From Candidatus Poribacteria bacterium (lineage in GTDB: Bacteria; Poribacteria; WGA-4E; PCPOR2b): 64,000 nt of DNA. The DNA lies in assembly GCA_028819845.1 (NCBI GenBank), contig JAPPKS010000027.1, positions 418,744-482,743 of the forward strand. Reading direction: 5' to 3'. Both the position numbers and the translations under genes were made by a program. The notes below the pieces were generated by a model, which worked only from the letters and a program-made list of their open reading frames with translations, was not told the origin of the DNA and did not search any database. Positions within the stretch are counted from its first letter, which is position 1. Each line of letters opens with the position of its first letter. This document shows, one piece after another, positions 36,265 through 44,231 of this stretch.

Positions 36265-36858
36265 ATGATACGCAACCGGAAATTATATTTACCTTTTAGC
36301 ATCGTTTCATCGGGGTTGTTTCTTCTCCACCTTTGTGCATTGGCGCAAAGCAATTTCAAAATCGGCGTTGTGGACACCCAAGGTGTGTTTGAAAGTTACA
36401 AAAAAGCTGAGCAAGCGATAAATGTTCTGAAATCCGCAGAAAAGCGGCTTAGCGATAAACTGGAAGCACTTAGGGAAGAAATCGTAGACATGGAGGACAG
36501 TCTGACCAAGCAAAAACTTTTCCTTGATGAATCGGCCACACAGACTTTAGAGGGTGACATTCTGCGGAAAAAGCAGGAGTTTCAGCGTGAGCTGGAGGTC
36601 GGCCAAGGCGCGCTACAGGAAAAACAGACGGAACTGTTCCAGCCCATTTTGAATGAGATTCAAGCGTTAATTCAACAGATTGGTACGAACGAAAATTATA
36701 GTATAATCCTCGAAAAACGCCTTGTGACGCTGTATGTTGACCCGAAGCACGATTTAACGAATAACATTATTGAGATATTGAATACAGAATACGAACAAGA
36801 AGCCACTGCTGAGGATGAAAAACCCGCTGCAGCAACTGGCGCCAATAAAGAAGAGTAG
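36265..36858 (+). CDS. OmpH/Skp-family periplasmic chaperone
   Basis: A 197-residue protein with a signal peptide (about 1-27), the family's IGVVDTQGVFESYKKAE start of the mature part and a long helical hairpin rich in Glu/Lys/Gln (about 50-125). Skp trimers escort unfolded barrel proteins to BamA. An acidic, Ala-rich tail ends the protein. It lies 59 bases after bamA and before lpxD, the standard position. Confidence 0.88.
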   Translation: MIRNRKLYLPFSIVSSGLFLLHLCALAQSNFKIGVVDTQGVFESYKKAEQAINVLKSAEKRLSDKLEALREEIVDMEDSLTKQKLFLDESATQTLEGDILRKKQEFQRELEVGQGALQEKQTELFQPILNEIQALIQQIGTNENYSIILEKRLVTLYVDPKHDLTNNIIEILNTEYEQEATAEDEKPAAATGANKEE

Positions 36859-36996
36859 CTGCTGGCACATGTACGGTTTTCAATGTACAGTGGAGTAGGC
36901 TATTGGCGGGTTGTGCGTTCGCAGATGGCCGGGAGTCAAATAAGAGCAGCATAAGGGAGCAAGGTTGATGCGCAGCAATCGTCAACTCGGAGAACG

Positions 36997-38073
36997 ATGG
37001 TAAAGAAGTTGAAGGAAGTCTGTGAGTTAATCGGTGGAGAGTTGTGCGGCGACGGCGAGATTGAAATTCGGGGCGTTTCGGGTATTAAGGAGGCGAAAGA
37101 GCACGAAATTACCTTTGTCGCAAACGCCAAGTATCGGGGGGAAATAGAGCACACACAGGCTTCCGCAGTTATCATCGGCAAGGACTTTATTCCGACGAAT
37201 GGAGAAAATGGCAAGCCGACGATCCGAGCTGATAATCCGTATTTTGCTTTCGTCAAAGTGATGGAGATGTTTGCATGGCCAAAACGGGAAACCGAGTACG
37301 GCATCCATGAAACTGCAATCATCGGCAAAAACGCCCAGATTGGGGAGCAGGTTTCAATCCAAGCCTTTGCCGTCGTCGGCGATAACGTCAAAATTGGCAA
37401 TGGTGCGGTTATCAACCCATTCGTGTATATCGGAGATGACGTCGAGATTGGAAGTGATGTGCTCTTCTATCCCGGTGTCACCATTTACGACGCGGTCAAG
37501 GTTGGAAATCGTGTCATTATTCACAGTAGAGCGGTAATTGGCAGCGATGGATTTGGTTTTGCCGCTGTCAGCGATCGGTACTACAAGATTCCACAGGTTG
37601 GCACAGTAATCGTTGAGGACGATGTCGAAATTGGCGCCAATTCGACAATAGACCGCGCTACGATGACGAATGGGGCGACAACAATCAAGCGCGGCACCAA
37701 AATCGACAATCTGGTGCAGGTTGCTCACAATGTCATAATTGGTGAAGATTGTTGTATCGCTGCCCAATCAGGAATCGCAGGCAGCAGCGAACTCAAAGAC
37801 AGGGTAACGATGGCGGGGCAATCAGGGGTCGCAGGGCATCTCACAATAAGCGAAGGGAACATTATCTTTGCAAAATCCGCCGTTACAAAAGATACACCGG
37901 CGGGAAGTTATGTGTCCGGCTTCCCGGCGCGGCCGCACGCTCAGCAATTACGTATCCAAGCCTCTCTCCGCAAACTACCTGCTATGTTGCAAGAGTTCTC
38001 CCGGCTACAGCAGCGAGTGCTTGAGTTAGAAGATAAATGCCGCCGAATTAATGAGGAATCGACTGGGTCGTAG
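36997..38073 (+). CDS. lpxD: UDP-3-O-acylglucosamine N-acyltransferase
   Basis: Third step of lipid A synthesis: adds an N-linked hydroxyacyl chain to UDP-3-O-acylglucosamine. The 358-residue protein has an N-terminal uridine-binding domain and a left-handed beta-helix of hexapeptide repeats (about 95-310). The catalytic His is expected in VQVAHNVIIGEDC, and GSDGFGFA is a family marker. A C-terminal helix follows. No lpxA or fabZ is next to it; a polysaccharide deacetylase overlaps its end instead. Its presence implies a lipid A-like outer leaflet. Confidence 0.95.
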   Translation: MVKKLKEVCELIGGELCGDGEIEIRGVSGIKEAKEHEITFVANAKYRGEIEHTQASAVIIGKDFIPTNGENGKPTIRADNPYFAFVKVMEMFAWPKRETEYGIHETAIIGKNAQIGEQVSIQAFAVVGDNVKIGNGAVINPFVYIGDDVEIGSDVLFYPGVTIYDAVKVGNRVIIHSRAVIGSDGFGFAAVSDRYYKIPQVGTVIVEDDVEIGANSTIDRATMTNGATTIKRGTKIDNLVQVAHNVIIGEDCCIAAQSGIAGSSELKDRVTMAGQSGVAGHLTISEGNIIFAKSAVTKDTPAGSYVSGFPARPHAQQLRIQASLRKLPAMLQEFSRLQQRVLELEDKCRRINEESTGS

Positions 38074-38887
38074 AAAAGTTTCAAAACACCTAACTCCCCT
38101 CCCAATGAAATGGTGTATTCCTGTTCTGGCTTATCATCAAGTGGACGTTGAATTCGAACTTGGGGTAAACTCTATTTCTCCGCAAACTTTTGAGTCCCAG
38201 ATGCGATTTATTGCGGCGCAGGGGTATACCGCTATCACCCCGGATAGCTTAATTCATTTCATCTCATCTCATTCCGCATTGCCATGTAATCCAATCCTCA
38301 TTACCTTCGATGACGGCTATGAAAGCTTCTATAATTTCGCCTACCCGATCCTGAAAAAATACGGCTTAACGGCAACTGTATTTATGATTGCGGCATACAT
38401 TGGACGGTTAAATGAGTGGGATGTGCAGCGCAGTTTAAAACGCCCTAAACATCTAAGCGAAAGCCAAATTAAATCACTCGTCCAAAATGGGATTGGGTTT
38501 GGGTCCCACGGATTGCACCACCGCTTCTTAACGCATTGCAGCCGGGTCGAGGCAAACGCAGAGCTCGAGGAATCTAAATACCGGCTCGAGCATATTATAG
38601 GCCGCCCCGTTCGGAGTTTCGCATATCCGTATGGAAGTGTGAATGCGGAGACATTGGATTTGGTGAAATCTGCCGGATACCGCATCGCGTTTAGCTTGGA
38701 TCCAGTCCGGGAGTTATCACTTGAAGCGATGTACCGTTTCCCGCGGATGGGAATCTATCGATGTGACACCTTTCGATCTTTCCAGGGAAAACTCGGTTTA
38801 TTGGGAAGACGCCGTTTTAAATTTGAGTGCTTAAAAAACAGACTCATCAATCGTTTTGCATACTTAAACGTACTACGTTACGCGTGA
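38051..38887 (+). CDS. Polysaccharide deacetylase (NodB-like)
   Basis: A 278-residue carbohydrate esterase family 4 protein. The metal and catalytic residues appear as TFDDGYESF (motif 1) and HGLHHRFLTH (motif 2), and FAYPYGSVN resembles motif 3. Such enzymes remove N- or O-acetyl groups from peptidoglycan or other glycans. The frame starts at 38051, overlapping lpxD by 23 bases, or at ATG 38105, which fits the domain start better; neither has a clear ribosome site. No signal peptide is obvious. Confidence 0.85.
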   Translation: MRNRLGRRKVSKHLTPLPMKWCIPVLAYHQVDVEFELGVNSISPQTFESQMRFIAAQGYTAITPDSLIHFISSHSALPCNPILITFDDGYESFYNFAYPILKKYGLTATVFMIAAYIGRLNEWDVQRSLKRPKHLSESQIKSLVQNGIGFGSHGLHHRFLTHCSRVEANAELEESKYRLEHIIGRPVRSFAYPYGSVNAETLDLVKSAGYRIAFSLDPVRELSLEAMYRFPRMGIYRCDTFRSFQGKLGLLGRRRFKFECLKNRLINRFAYLNVLRYA

Positions 38888-38909
38888 TGCGTCATACGCA
38901 AGAATTCCC

Positions 38910-39977
38910 ATGTATTGTGGACGCGGCATCTCAGGCGCAGTCGGATTTGGAATGGGAAATTCACTCACTCAAACTAAGCTGCAACCCACGAAACGCAGCG
39001 CGATACATCTATTGGATTATATAATTGTACTTCGTCCAACACTGCTGCTGCCGGTTTGGACGCTTGTGTTGCTTGGCTATTATGGCGCATTGTCTGACAC
39101 TTCTACATACGAAGGATTGAGGGCAGTACAGCTCTCATTTCTGCCGAAATTTAATATTTTGGTTCGTCCCAATCATGAGTTGCTGGGTACCCTCTGTTTG
39201 TACTCTATGCTGATGGGGGCGATATACATCATCAACCAGATATGTGACAAAGAAACAGACGCAGCAAACAACAAACTCTTTCTCGTTGCGCAGGGACATG
39301 TGAAAATACGGCTGCTTGTGTTGGAAGCCGGCATGTTACTTGTTTCTGCCGTGGTTTGGGCAGGTTTCTGGTTTAGAAACAACCTGAGCTATCTCGTCCT
39401 AATTGGGCTTTCAATCTTACTTGGCGTCGTTTATTCCATTCGTCCAGTTCGATTAAAAGGGAGACCCTTCCTCGACCTTCTAGCCAACGCCGCCGGCTAT
39501 GGCGGCATCGCATTTTTAATCGGCTGGGGGTTAGCAGCGCCGATGAACGGCGAAGCCTTGCGGCGGATAATCCCTTATGCCTTGTGTGTGGGGGCAGCCT
39601 TTGTCAACACGACGCTCCCGGATTTGAACGGCGACAATGAGTTCGGAGATCGTACGACCGGCGTAATGTTAGGCGCCAAGCTATCCTGCTTGTTGAGCTT
39701 GGTGCTATTGGTGGGAGCAATTTTGGCTGCATGGTGGGTCAAAGATATGATACCATTATTTACCGCATTACTCTGTTTACCGCCTTTCATATATATGAAC
39801 TTCAGGAGAGAACGAAGGGTTATAATCTTCGCGGCACGGGCAGGTATACTCATTCTTTCACTTATCGCTTGTGTTCTAGCCCCATTTTACATAATTTTGC
39901 TCGCAGGAAGCCTAATTTTCGTTCGCTGGTATTATTCCGTTAGATTCGGCATCACATATCCGGGCCGCGAAGCGTAA
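38910..39977 (+). CDS. UbiA-superfamily prenyltransferase, first copy
   Basis: A 355-residue polytopic membrane protein with about nine hydrophobic helices. The first Asp-rich motif is NQICDKETDAANNK (N-x-x-x-D-x-x-x-D), and the second is LPDLNGDNEFGDRTTG. Both are needed for Mg-diphosphate binding in UbiA enzymes, which join prenyl chains to acceptors. It differs clearly from the second UbiA copy next to it, so it probably has another acceptor or chain length. The start may be the inner ATG at 38952. It is the first gene of the presumed ether-lipid cluster; its exact role is unknown. Confidence 0.8.
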   Translation: MYCGRGISGAVGFGMGNSLTQTKLQPTKRSAIHLLDYIIVLRPTLLLPVWTLVLLGYYGALSDTSTYEGLRAVQLSFLPKFNILVRPNHELLGTLCLYSMLMGAIYIINQICDKETDAANNKLFLVAQGHVKIRLLVLEAGMLLVSAVVWAGFWFRNNLSYLVLIGLSILLGVVYSIRPVRLKGRPFLDLLANAAGYGGIAFLIGWGLAAPMNGEALRRIIPYALCVGAAFVNTTLPDLNGDNEFGDRTTGVMLGAKLSCLLSLVLLVGAILAAWWVKDMIPLFTALLCLPPFIYMNFRRERRVIIFAARAGILILSLIACVLAPFYIILLAGSLIFVRWYYSVRFGITYPGREA

Positions 39978-40005
39978 TAATCCAACGCATTAAACTATTA
40001 CCCTA

Positions 40006-40854
40006 ATGAATTCAGCTTATCTTGAACTTTCACGTCCAATAAACGGGTTGATCGCTTTTTTCTCCGTCTATCTCGGAGCGATGTTTGCAGTCGGGTTGGG
40101 GGAATGGGTCGTCGCTACTAATATCAATGTGTTGTTGGCAGCGAGTTCGGCGTTTCTGCTCCTATCGGCGGGCAATGCGCTCAACGACTATTGTGACTAC
40201 GAGATAGATCGGATTAACAAACCCGGTCGTCCGATTCCGTCCGCAAGGATTTCCCGACAAGGCGCTATGGTGTTTTCTATAACATTGATGGGACTGGGAA
40301 TCTTGTTTGGGTTTACAGTTAACCTGCATACTGCGGCAATTACCGTCACCGTGTCCGGTTGTCTTGTCTTGTACGCGTTCTGCTTGAAACAAACACCGTT
40401 ATTCGGTAATCTCCTAGTTGGGGTACTGACAGGCTTAACTTTCATTGTAGGAGGAACCTCGGTGCGGACTGTTTCCGGTACGTTCGTTCCAGCGGTATTT
40501 GCTTTCCTGTTTACCACCGCAAGAGAGATAATTAAAGACATTGAAGATGTGGAGGGTGATGTCCGGCACGATGCGCGTACAATTCCTGTAGTTTGGGGAA
40601 AACGGGTTGCCGTGCTGATTGCACTCATCTTTATCGCCGCGGTTATATTGTTCAGTCCGATTCCATATTTTCTGAATTGGTATTCGTGGCATTATCTTTT
40701 AACCGTTATCGTAGGTGTGGATTTGGTATTAATATATCTAGGCTATCGGCTTTGGCGGAATGATTCCAGAGCCAACAGCGCACAGATTCAAAAATGGATG
40801 AAGTGGGACATTTTCATTGGATTGGGGGCAATCTACCTTGGATCCTCCCCATAG
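40006..40854 (+). CDS. UbiA-family, DGGGP synthase-like prenyltransferase
   Basis: A 282-residue polytopic protein of the UbiA superfamily, close to the digeranylgeranylglyceryl-phosphate (DGGGP) synthase branch. That enzyme adds the second geranylgeranyl chain to GGGP in archaeal lipid synthesis. Motif 1 is NDYCDYEIDRINKPGRPIPS and motif 2 is KDIEDVEGDVRHDARTIP; both match archaeal DGGGP synthases well. A GGGPS gene (43284) and a geranylgeranyl reductase gene (42012) lie downstream, which strongly supports this role. Homogentisate or chlorophyll-type prenyltransferases share the motif but not the context. Confidence 0.82.
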   Translation: MNSAYLELSRPINGLIAFFSVYLGAMFAVGLGEWVVATNINVLLAASSAFLLLSAGNALNDYCDYEIDRINKPGRPIPSARISRQGAMVFSITLMGLGILFGFTVNLHTAAITVTVSGCLVLYAFCLKQTPLFGNLLVGVLTGLTFIVGGTSVRTVSGTFVPAVFAFLFTTAREIIKDIEDVEGDVRHDARTIPVVWGKRVAVLIALIFIAAVILFSPIPYFLNWYSWHYLLTVIVGVDLVLIYLGYRLWRNDSRANSAQIQKWMKWDIFIGLGAIYLGSSP

Positions 40855-40860
40855 GCAAAA

Positions 40861-41682
40861 GTGGCGAATCGAGCGGTTATAAATAGTAAGAAGCATCCTA
40901 TCATCTCTGAATTTCGCAAACTTAGCTCACTAAACGGGAGAATGAAGGCGTCCAGATTTGTGGTCGAAGGCGTTACGCTCGTCGATCGTGCAGTTCATGA
41001 CAGGTTACCGGTTGACAAAATCCTTTATACTCCCGACCTGTTGGCGAATGAGCGGGGGGTTGCATTACTGAATAATTCCGCCGCAGCAAAATTCGCCCCA
41101 TTTATGCTTAGCGCCGGACTAATGGGGACCATTACCAGCACGAGACCGGTTCCAGCCGTGATCGCATCGGTTTGGATGAATTACCAGAACGCGGCAGATC
41201 TTCACCTGCCGGCTGAGAGTACGCTGTTAATCGCCGATAGTGTCACCAATCCGGATAACCTTGGCATGGTGCTGCGCACCGCTGAAGCGGCGGCAGTTGA
41301 TTCCGTCGTGTTCATCGGAGAAGGCGCAAACCCTTTCCATAAGAACTGTGTCCGGGCTGCTAGAGGAGCTGTTGGGCGCAGTTCACTGGCGTTTTGCGAG
41401 TCACCGGAAGATTATTTCCCTCAGTTGATTTCGGCTGAATTTGAGATTCTCGGTGCCACCGCCAAGGCGAACACGAGCCTGTATGATTTGGAACTTAGTA
41501 CCCCCTTGGCGATTGTGGTGGGAAATGAAAACGAAGGAATCAGGGAAGAAATTCTCCAACTTTGCACCAACCTTGTCAAGATTCCTATGGCGCCTGGCCA
41601 ATCCTCGTTGAACGTTGCGGTCGCCGCTGGAATAATACTGTTTGAACACGCCCGCTGTCAGCAGTTTCAAGCGGTAAATTAA
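40861..41682 (+). CDS. SpoU/TrmH-family RNA 2'-O-methyltransferase
   Basis: A 273-residue protein with an N-terminal substrate-binding domain and a C-terminal knotted SPOUT domain. The motifs are LLIADSVTNPDNLGMVLRTA (motif 1), IVVGNENEGI (motif 2) and IPMAPGQSSLNVAVAAGI (motif 3). It probably methylates a ribose in rRNA or tRNA. The start is GTG, six bases after the UbiA stop, so it is co-transcribed with the lipid genes, although no link in function is known. Confidence 0.88.
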   Translation: MANRAVINSKKHPIISEFRKLSSLNGRMKASRFVVEGVTLVDRAVHDRLPVDKILYTPDLLANERGVALLNNSAAAKFAPFMLSAGLMGTITSTRPVPAVIASVWMNYQNAADLHLPAESTLLIADSVTNPDNLGMVLRTAEAAAVDSVVFIGEGANPFHKNCVRAARGAVGRSSLAFCESPEDYFPQLISAEFEILGATAKANTSLYDLELSTPLAIVVGNENEGIREEILQLCTNLVKIPMAPGQSSLNVAVAAGIILFEHARCQQFQAVN

Positions 41683-41793
41683 CTTCGATACCAAAAGCAT
41701 AAGAAAAATAGTTGACCATTAACCGTAAAATGAATCCAAATATTAGGAAACTCGCACTGTAGAAATTACGTTCTCAAGCGGGAAAGGCATGCG

Positions 41794-42012
41794 ATGATTC
41801 TTATAGACGAAGAACTTTGTAGTTATTGCGGGGCTTGTGTTGCCGTCTGTCCTGAGAACATCATTGATCTCGTTGATATCTATCTGAAAATAGACCAGCC
41901 CAAGTGCACCGACTGTGCGCGATGCATCAAAGGTTGCCCGGTAGGCGTGCTTGCATTAGAACGAAACGGTAAGGTGTATTACCCAGCGTACGAAGGACGG
42001 GGACTTTTTTGA
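41794..42012 (+). CDS. 2x[4Fe-4S] ferredoxin, likely GGR electron donor
   Basis: A 72-residue bacterial-type ferredoxin. It has two cluster-binding motifs: C-x2-C-x2-C-x3-C in [12 protein letters not shown], and the second as [12 protein letters not shown]. Its TGA stop overlaps the ATG of the geranylgeranyl reductase gene (TGATG at 42010-42014), so the two are translationally coupled. In methanogens a ferredoxin encoded next to the reductase is needed to saturate archaeol in vivo (established for Methanosarcina). I infer the same redox pairing here. Confidence 0.92.
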   Translation: MILIDEELCSYCGACVAVCPENIIDLVDIYLKIDQPKCTDCARCIKGCPVGVLALERNGKVYYPAYEGRGLF

Positions 42013-43205
42013 TGGTTCACTCGGACTATGATGTCATTGTTGTCGGTGCCGGCCCTGGGGGTGCAATTGCCGCTAAGGTTGCCGCAGAAAATAGCTTGCG
42101 TGTCTTGTTGTTGGAAAAACGTCAGGAAATTGGCGCGCCGGTGCGTTGAGCGGAGGGGATTGGTACAGCGTCGCTGTGCGAGTTTATTCAGCCCGATCCG
42201 GCGTGGGTTTCGCGCGAAATTAACGGCGCTCGAATCTTTTCTCCCAACGAAACCGCCGCCACAATCCATTTTCCGGGCGCCGGTTATGTTTTAGAACGCA
42301 AGGTTTTCGATCGAGTCTTGGCGGAAATGGCGGCGGATGCGGGTGCCGAAATTATCGTTAAAGCACGGGCGACGACCGTTTCCAAGTCAGATGACGGTTT
42401 CGTCAACGGGGTGGTATTCCGTTATTTCGGACGTGACTACTCATGTAAGGCGAAGGTCGTCATCGCTGCCGACGGAATTGAATCGCAGGTAGCGCGGTGG
42501 GCGGGCATAGATAGCACGCACGATTTACGTGACGTGGACATTTGCGCCCAATACTTAATTTCTAAGATTGACATTATCCCCGATTTCTGCGATTTTTACC
42601 TTGGCCGCGAGCTTGCGCCGCGAGGCTATGCCTGGGTTTTCCCTAAAGGAGATGACATTGCGAATGTCGGCATCGGAATCGGCGGGACAATCTCCGGTAA
42701 GGGCGGGAAGCTCGCCATCGACTATCTAAATGAATTCGTCAAACGAAAATTTCCGCACGGAAAAATTCTTGCGCAGGTCGTCGGTTGTGTGCCGGTAGGG
42801 AATAGTCTGCCCAAGATTGTGGGTGACGGGATTATGCTGATTGGCGATGCGGCGCACCATAGCGATCCTATTTCTGGCGGCGGGGTCGCAAACGCAATGT
42901 ATTCGGGACAATTTGCCGCCAACGCGGCGGTCGATGCTATCCGAATTGGAGATGTGTCCGCAAAGATTTTGAGCGCTTATCAAAACCGGTGGGACAAGGA
43001 AATTGGCAGTAATTTCAAGCACGTCTGCCGAATACGAGATGGTGTGCTTAAGTTCAGTGATGACCTTTTTGACAAGTGTGCGGAGGTGGTGTCAAAGATG
43101 CCGCCTGGCAAGGTCAACATGACTCAGATTTTTAAGACGGTGTTGATGCACCAACCACGCTTGCTACTGGAATTGAGACATCTCATACGCTCCGGATGGC
43201 TCTGA
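42012..43205 (+). CDS. Geranylgeranyl reductase with in-frame TGA (probable Sec46)
   Basis: FAD-dependent reductase of the geranylgeranyl/digeranylgeranylglycerophospholipid reductase family, which saturates isoprenoid chains of ether lipids. The frame codes for 397 residues. It has the FAD motif GAGPGG (12-17) with Glu35, the substrate-site motif GYAWVFPKG near 206, and [15 protein letters not shown] near 278. Codon 46 is TGA (42147-42149), within PVR-x-AEGI, where relatives have PVRCAEG; this Cys lies next to the flavin in archaeal enzymes. The frame is otherwise free of damage on both sides, and a SECIS-like hairpin follows the TGA. I read it as selenocysteine. A nonsense mutation or a sequence error are the alternatives. 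A conventional gene call would start at 42318 and lose the FAD-binding N-terminus. Confidence 0.8.
42163..42179 (+). promoter_or_regulatory. Candidate bacterial SECIS hairpin
   Basis: GUACAGC (42163-42169) pairs with GCUGUGC (42173-42179) over seven positions (one U-G) around a GUC loop. The loop begins 21 nt after the UGA (42149). Known bacterial SECIS elements lie inside the coding region, with the apical loop 16-37 nt past UGA and a G among its first two loop bases; this element meets all of these. The stem is short, so chance cannot be ruled out. Confidence 0.5.
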
Positions 43206-43283
43206 CGCAATCGGTGTAATTCCATCAGATTCAATGGCGGCGAGAGCAGATTTGAAAAAACGAATCTCCAAACACCTAACCCC

Positions 43284-44030
43284 ATGAAATCAGGTTCAAC
43301 CTTAGATTACCTACTGAATGTTCTGTCAAGATGCAGAGCAGGCTACATTGTGCTCTTAGACCCGGATCGGCATTCCATCGCCGATTGCATGCATGTTGCG
43401 CATCAAGCGGAAGAAGCAGGAGTTGATGCACTGTTGCTGGGGAGCAGCCTCTTGACAAATGACCTCAACCCGTTTGCAAAAGCCTTGAAGGACGAGACGT
43501 CTTTACCGGTCATTGTGTTCCCCGGGGACTCTATGCACCTATCCCAGCATGCCGATGCCATATTATACCTAAGCCTAATCAGCGGCCGGAATGCCAATTT
43601 TCTAATCGGCGAGCAGGTCAAAGCGGCGCCATTAATTCACCGTTGCGGTATAGAGGCGATATCCACAGGGTATATGCTTATTGACGGTGGTACCGCTACG
43701 TCGGTTGAAGTTATGAGCGGGACTGCCCCGCTTCCGCGTGATAAATTGGACATTGCGTGGGCGCACGCGCTTGCTGCAGAGTATCTCGGTATGAAGTTCA
43801 TCTATCTTGAGGCGGGCAGCGGCGCAAAAATACCCGTTCCGGAGGAATTAATCGGCGCCGTTCGCAAACACGTTACTATTCCTATCATAGTGGGCGGAGG
43901 AATCACGACGCCGGAGTTGGCTGTTGCAAAGGTAAACGCCGGGGCAGACTTTATTGTGACAGGAAACGTCATTGAACAGCAAAACTCCTTCTCGTTAATG
44001 AATAGATTCGCAGATGCAGTCCATGGATGA
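43284..44030 (+). CDS. Geranylgeranylglyceryl phosphate synthase (GGGPS)
   Basis: Forms the first ether bond of archaeal lipids, between sn-glycerol-1-phosphate and a prenyl diphosphate. The 248-residue TIM-barrel protein has LLDPDR (24-29), a VFPG segment near 79, SLISGRN (97-103), STGYMLID (127-134), YLEAGSGA (174-181) and VGGGI near 203, the full set of phosphate- and glycerol-binding loops. The pattern fits the group II enzymes found in archaea and Bacteroidetes-like bacteria rather than Bacillus PcrB. Chain length is not predictable by eye. No ribosome site is obvious before the ATG. Glycerol-1-phosphate dehydrogenase and a prenyl diphosphate synthase are not in the window. Confidence 0.92.
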   Translation: MKSGSTLDYLLNVLSRCRAGYIVLLDPDRHSIADCMHVAHQAEEAGVDALLLGSSLLTNDLNPFAKALKDETSLPVIVFPGDSMHLSQHADAILYLSLISGRNANFLIGEQVKAAPLIHRCGIEAISTGYMLIDGGTATSVEVMSGTAPLPRDKLDIAWAHALAAEYLGMKFIYLEAGSGAKIPVPEELIGAVRKHVTIPIIVGGGITTPELAVAKVNAGADFIVTGNVIEQQNSFSLMNRFADAVHG

Positions 44031-44166
44031 GTGTGCATACAGATAGGGTGCAGTGTTACTTAAATGCGAGTGGCCGGTAAGGTGGCACAATTTAGACTGG
44101 TCTTCGAGGTGCAGAGAGAAAGGGTTCGTGTCGATGACGCTGGCATGTGACTCTTTTCCTTTTGGC

Positions 44167-44196
44167 TTGACACATCGGTGAGTAAAATGGTATCTT
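44167..44196 (+). promoter_or_regulatory. Promoter of the hrcA-grpE-dnaK-dnaJ operon
   Basis: TTGACA (44167-44172), an 18-base spacer and TATCTT (44191-44196) place the transcription start near 44203, just before the CIRCE operator. Confidence 0.6.
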
Positions 44197-44204
44197 TACC
44201 CGAT

Positions 44205-44231
44205 TTAGCACTCGTATGAGAAGAGTGCTAA
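44205..44231 (+). promoter_or_regulatory. CIRCE operator (HrcA binding site)
   Basis: TTAGCACTC (44205-44213), nine bases and GAGTGCTAA (44223-44231) form a perfect match to the established CIRCE inverted repeat. HrcA bound here represses the operon until heat or protein stress titrates GroEL. The site overlaps the first possible hrcA start codon. Confidence 0.96.

Noticed and set aside
42318-43205. GGR as a shorter protein starting at ATG 42318
   Set aside because: This would lack the GAGPGG FAD-binding motif, which is intact upstream in the same frame; the full frame with codon 46 as TGA explains the sequence better.
38082-43286. A common CAAACACCTAAC string before 38105 and before 43284
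   Set aside because: Only about 12 bases are shared and there is no symmetry or third copy; chance cannot be excluded.
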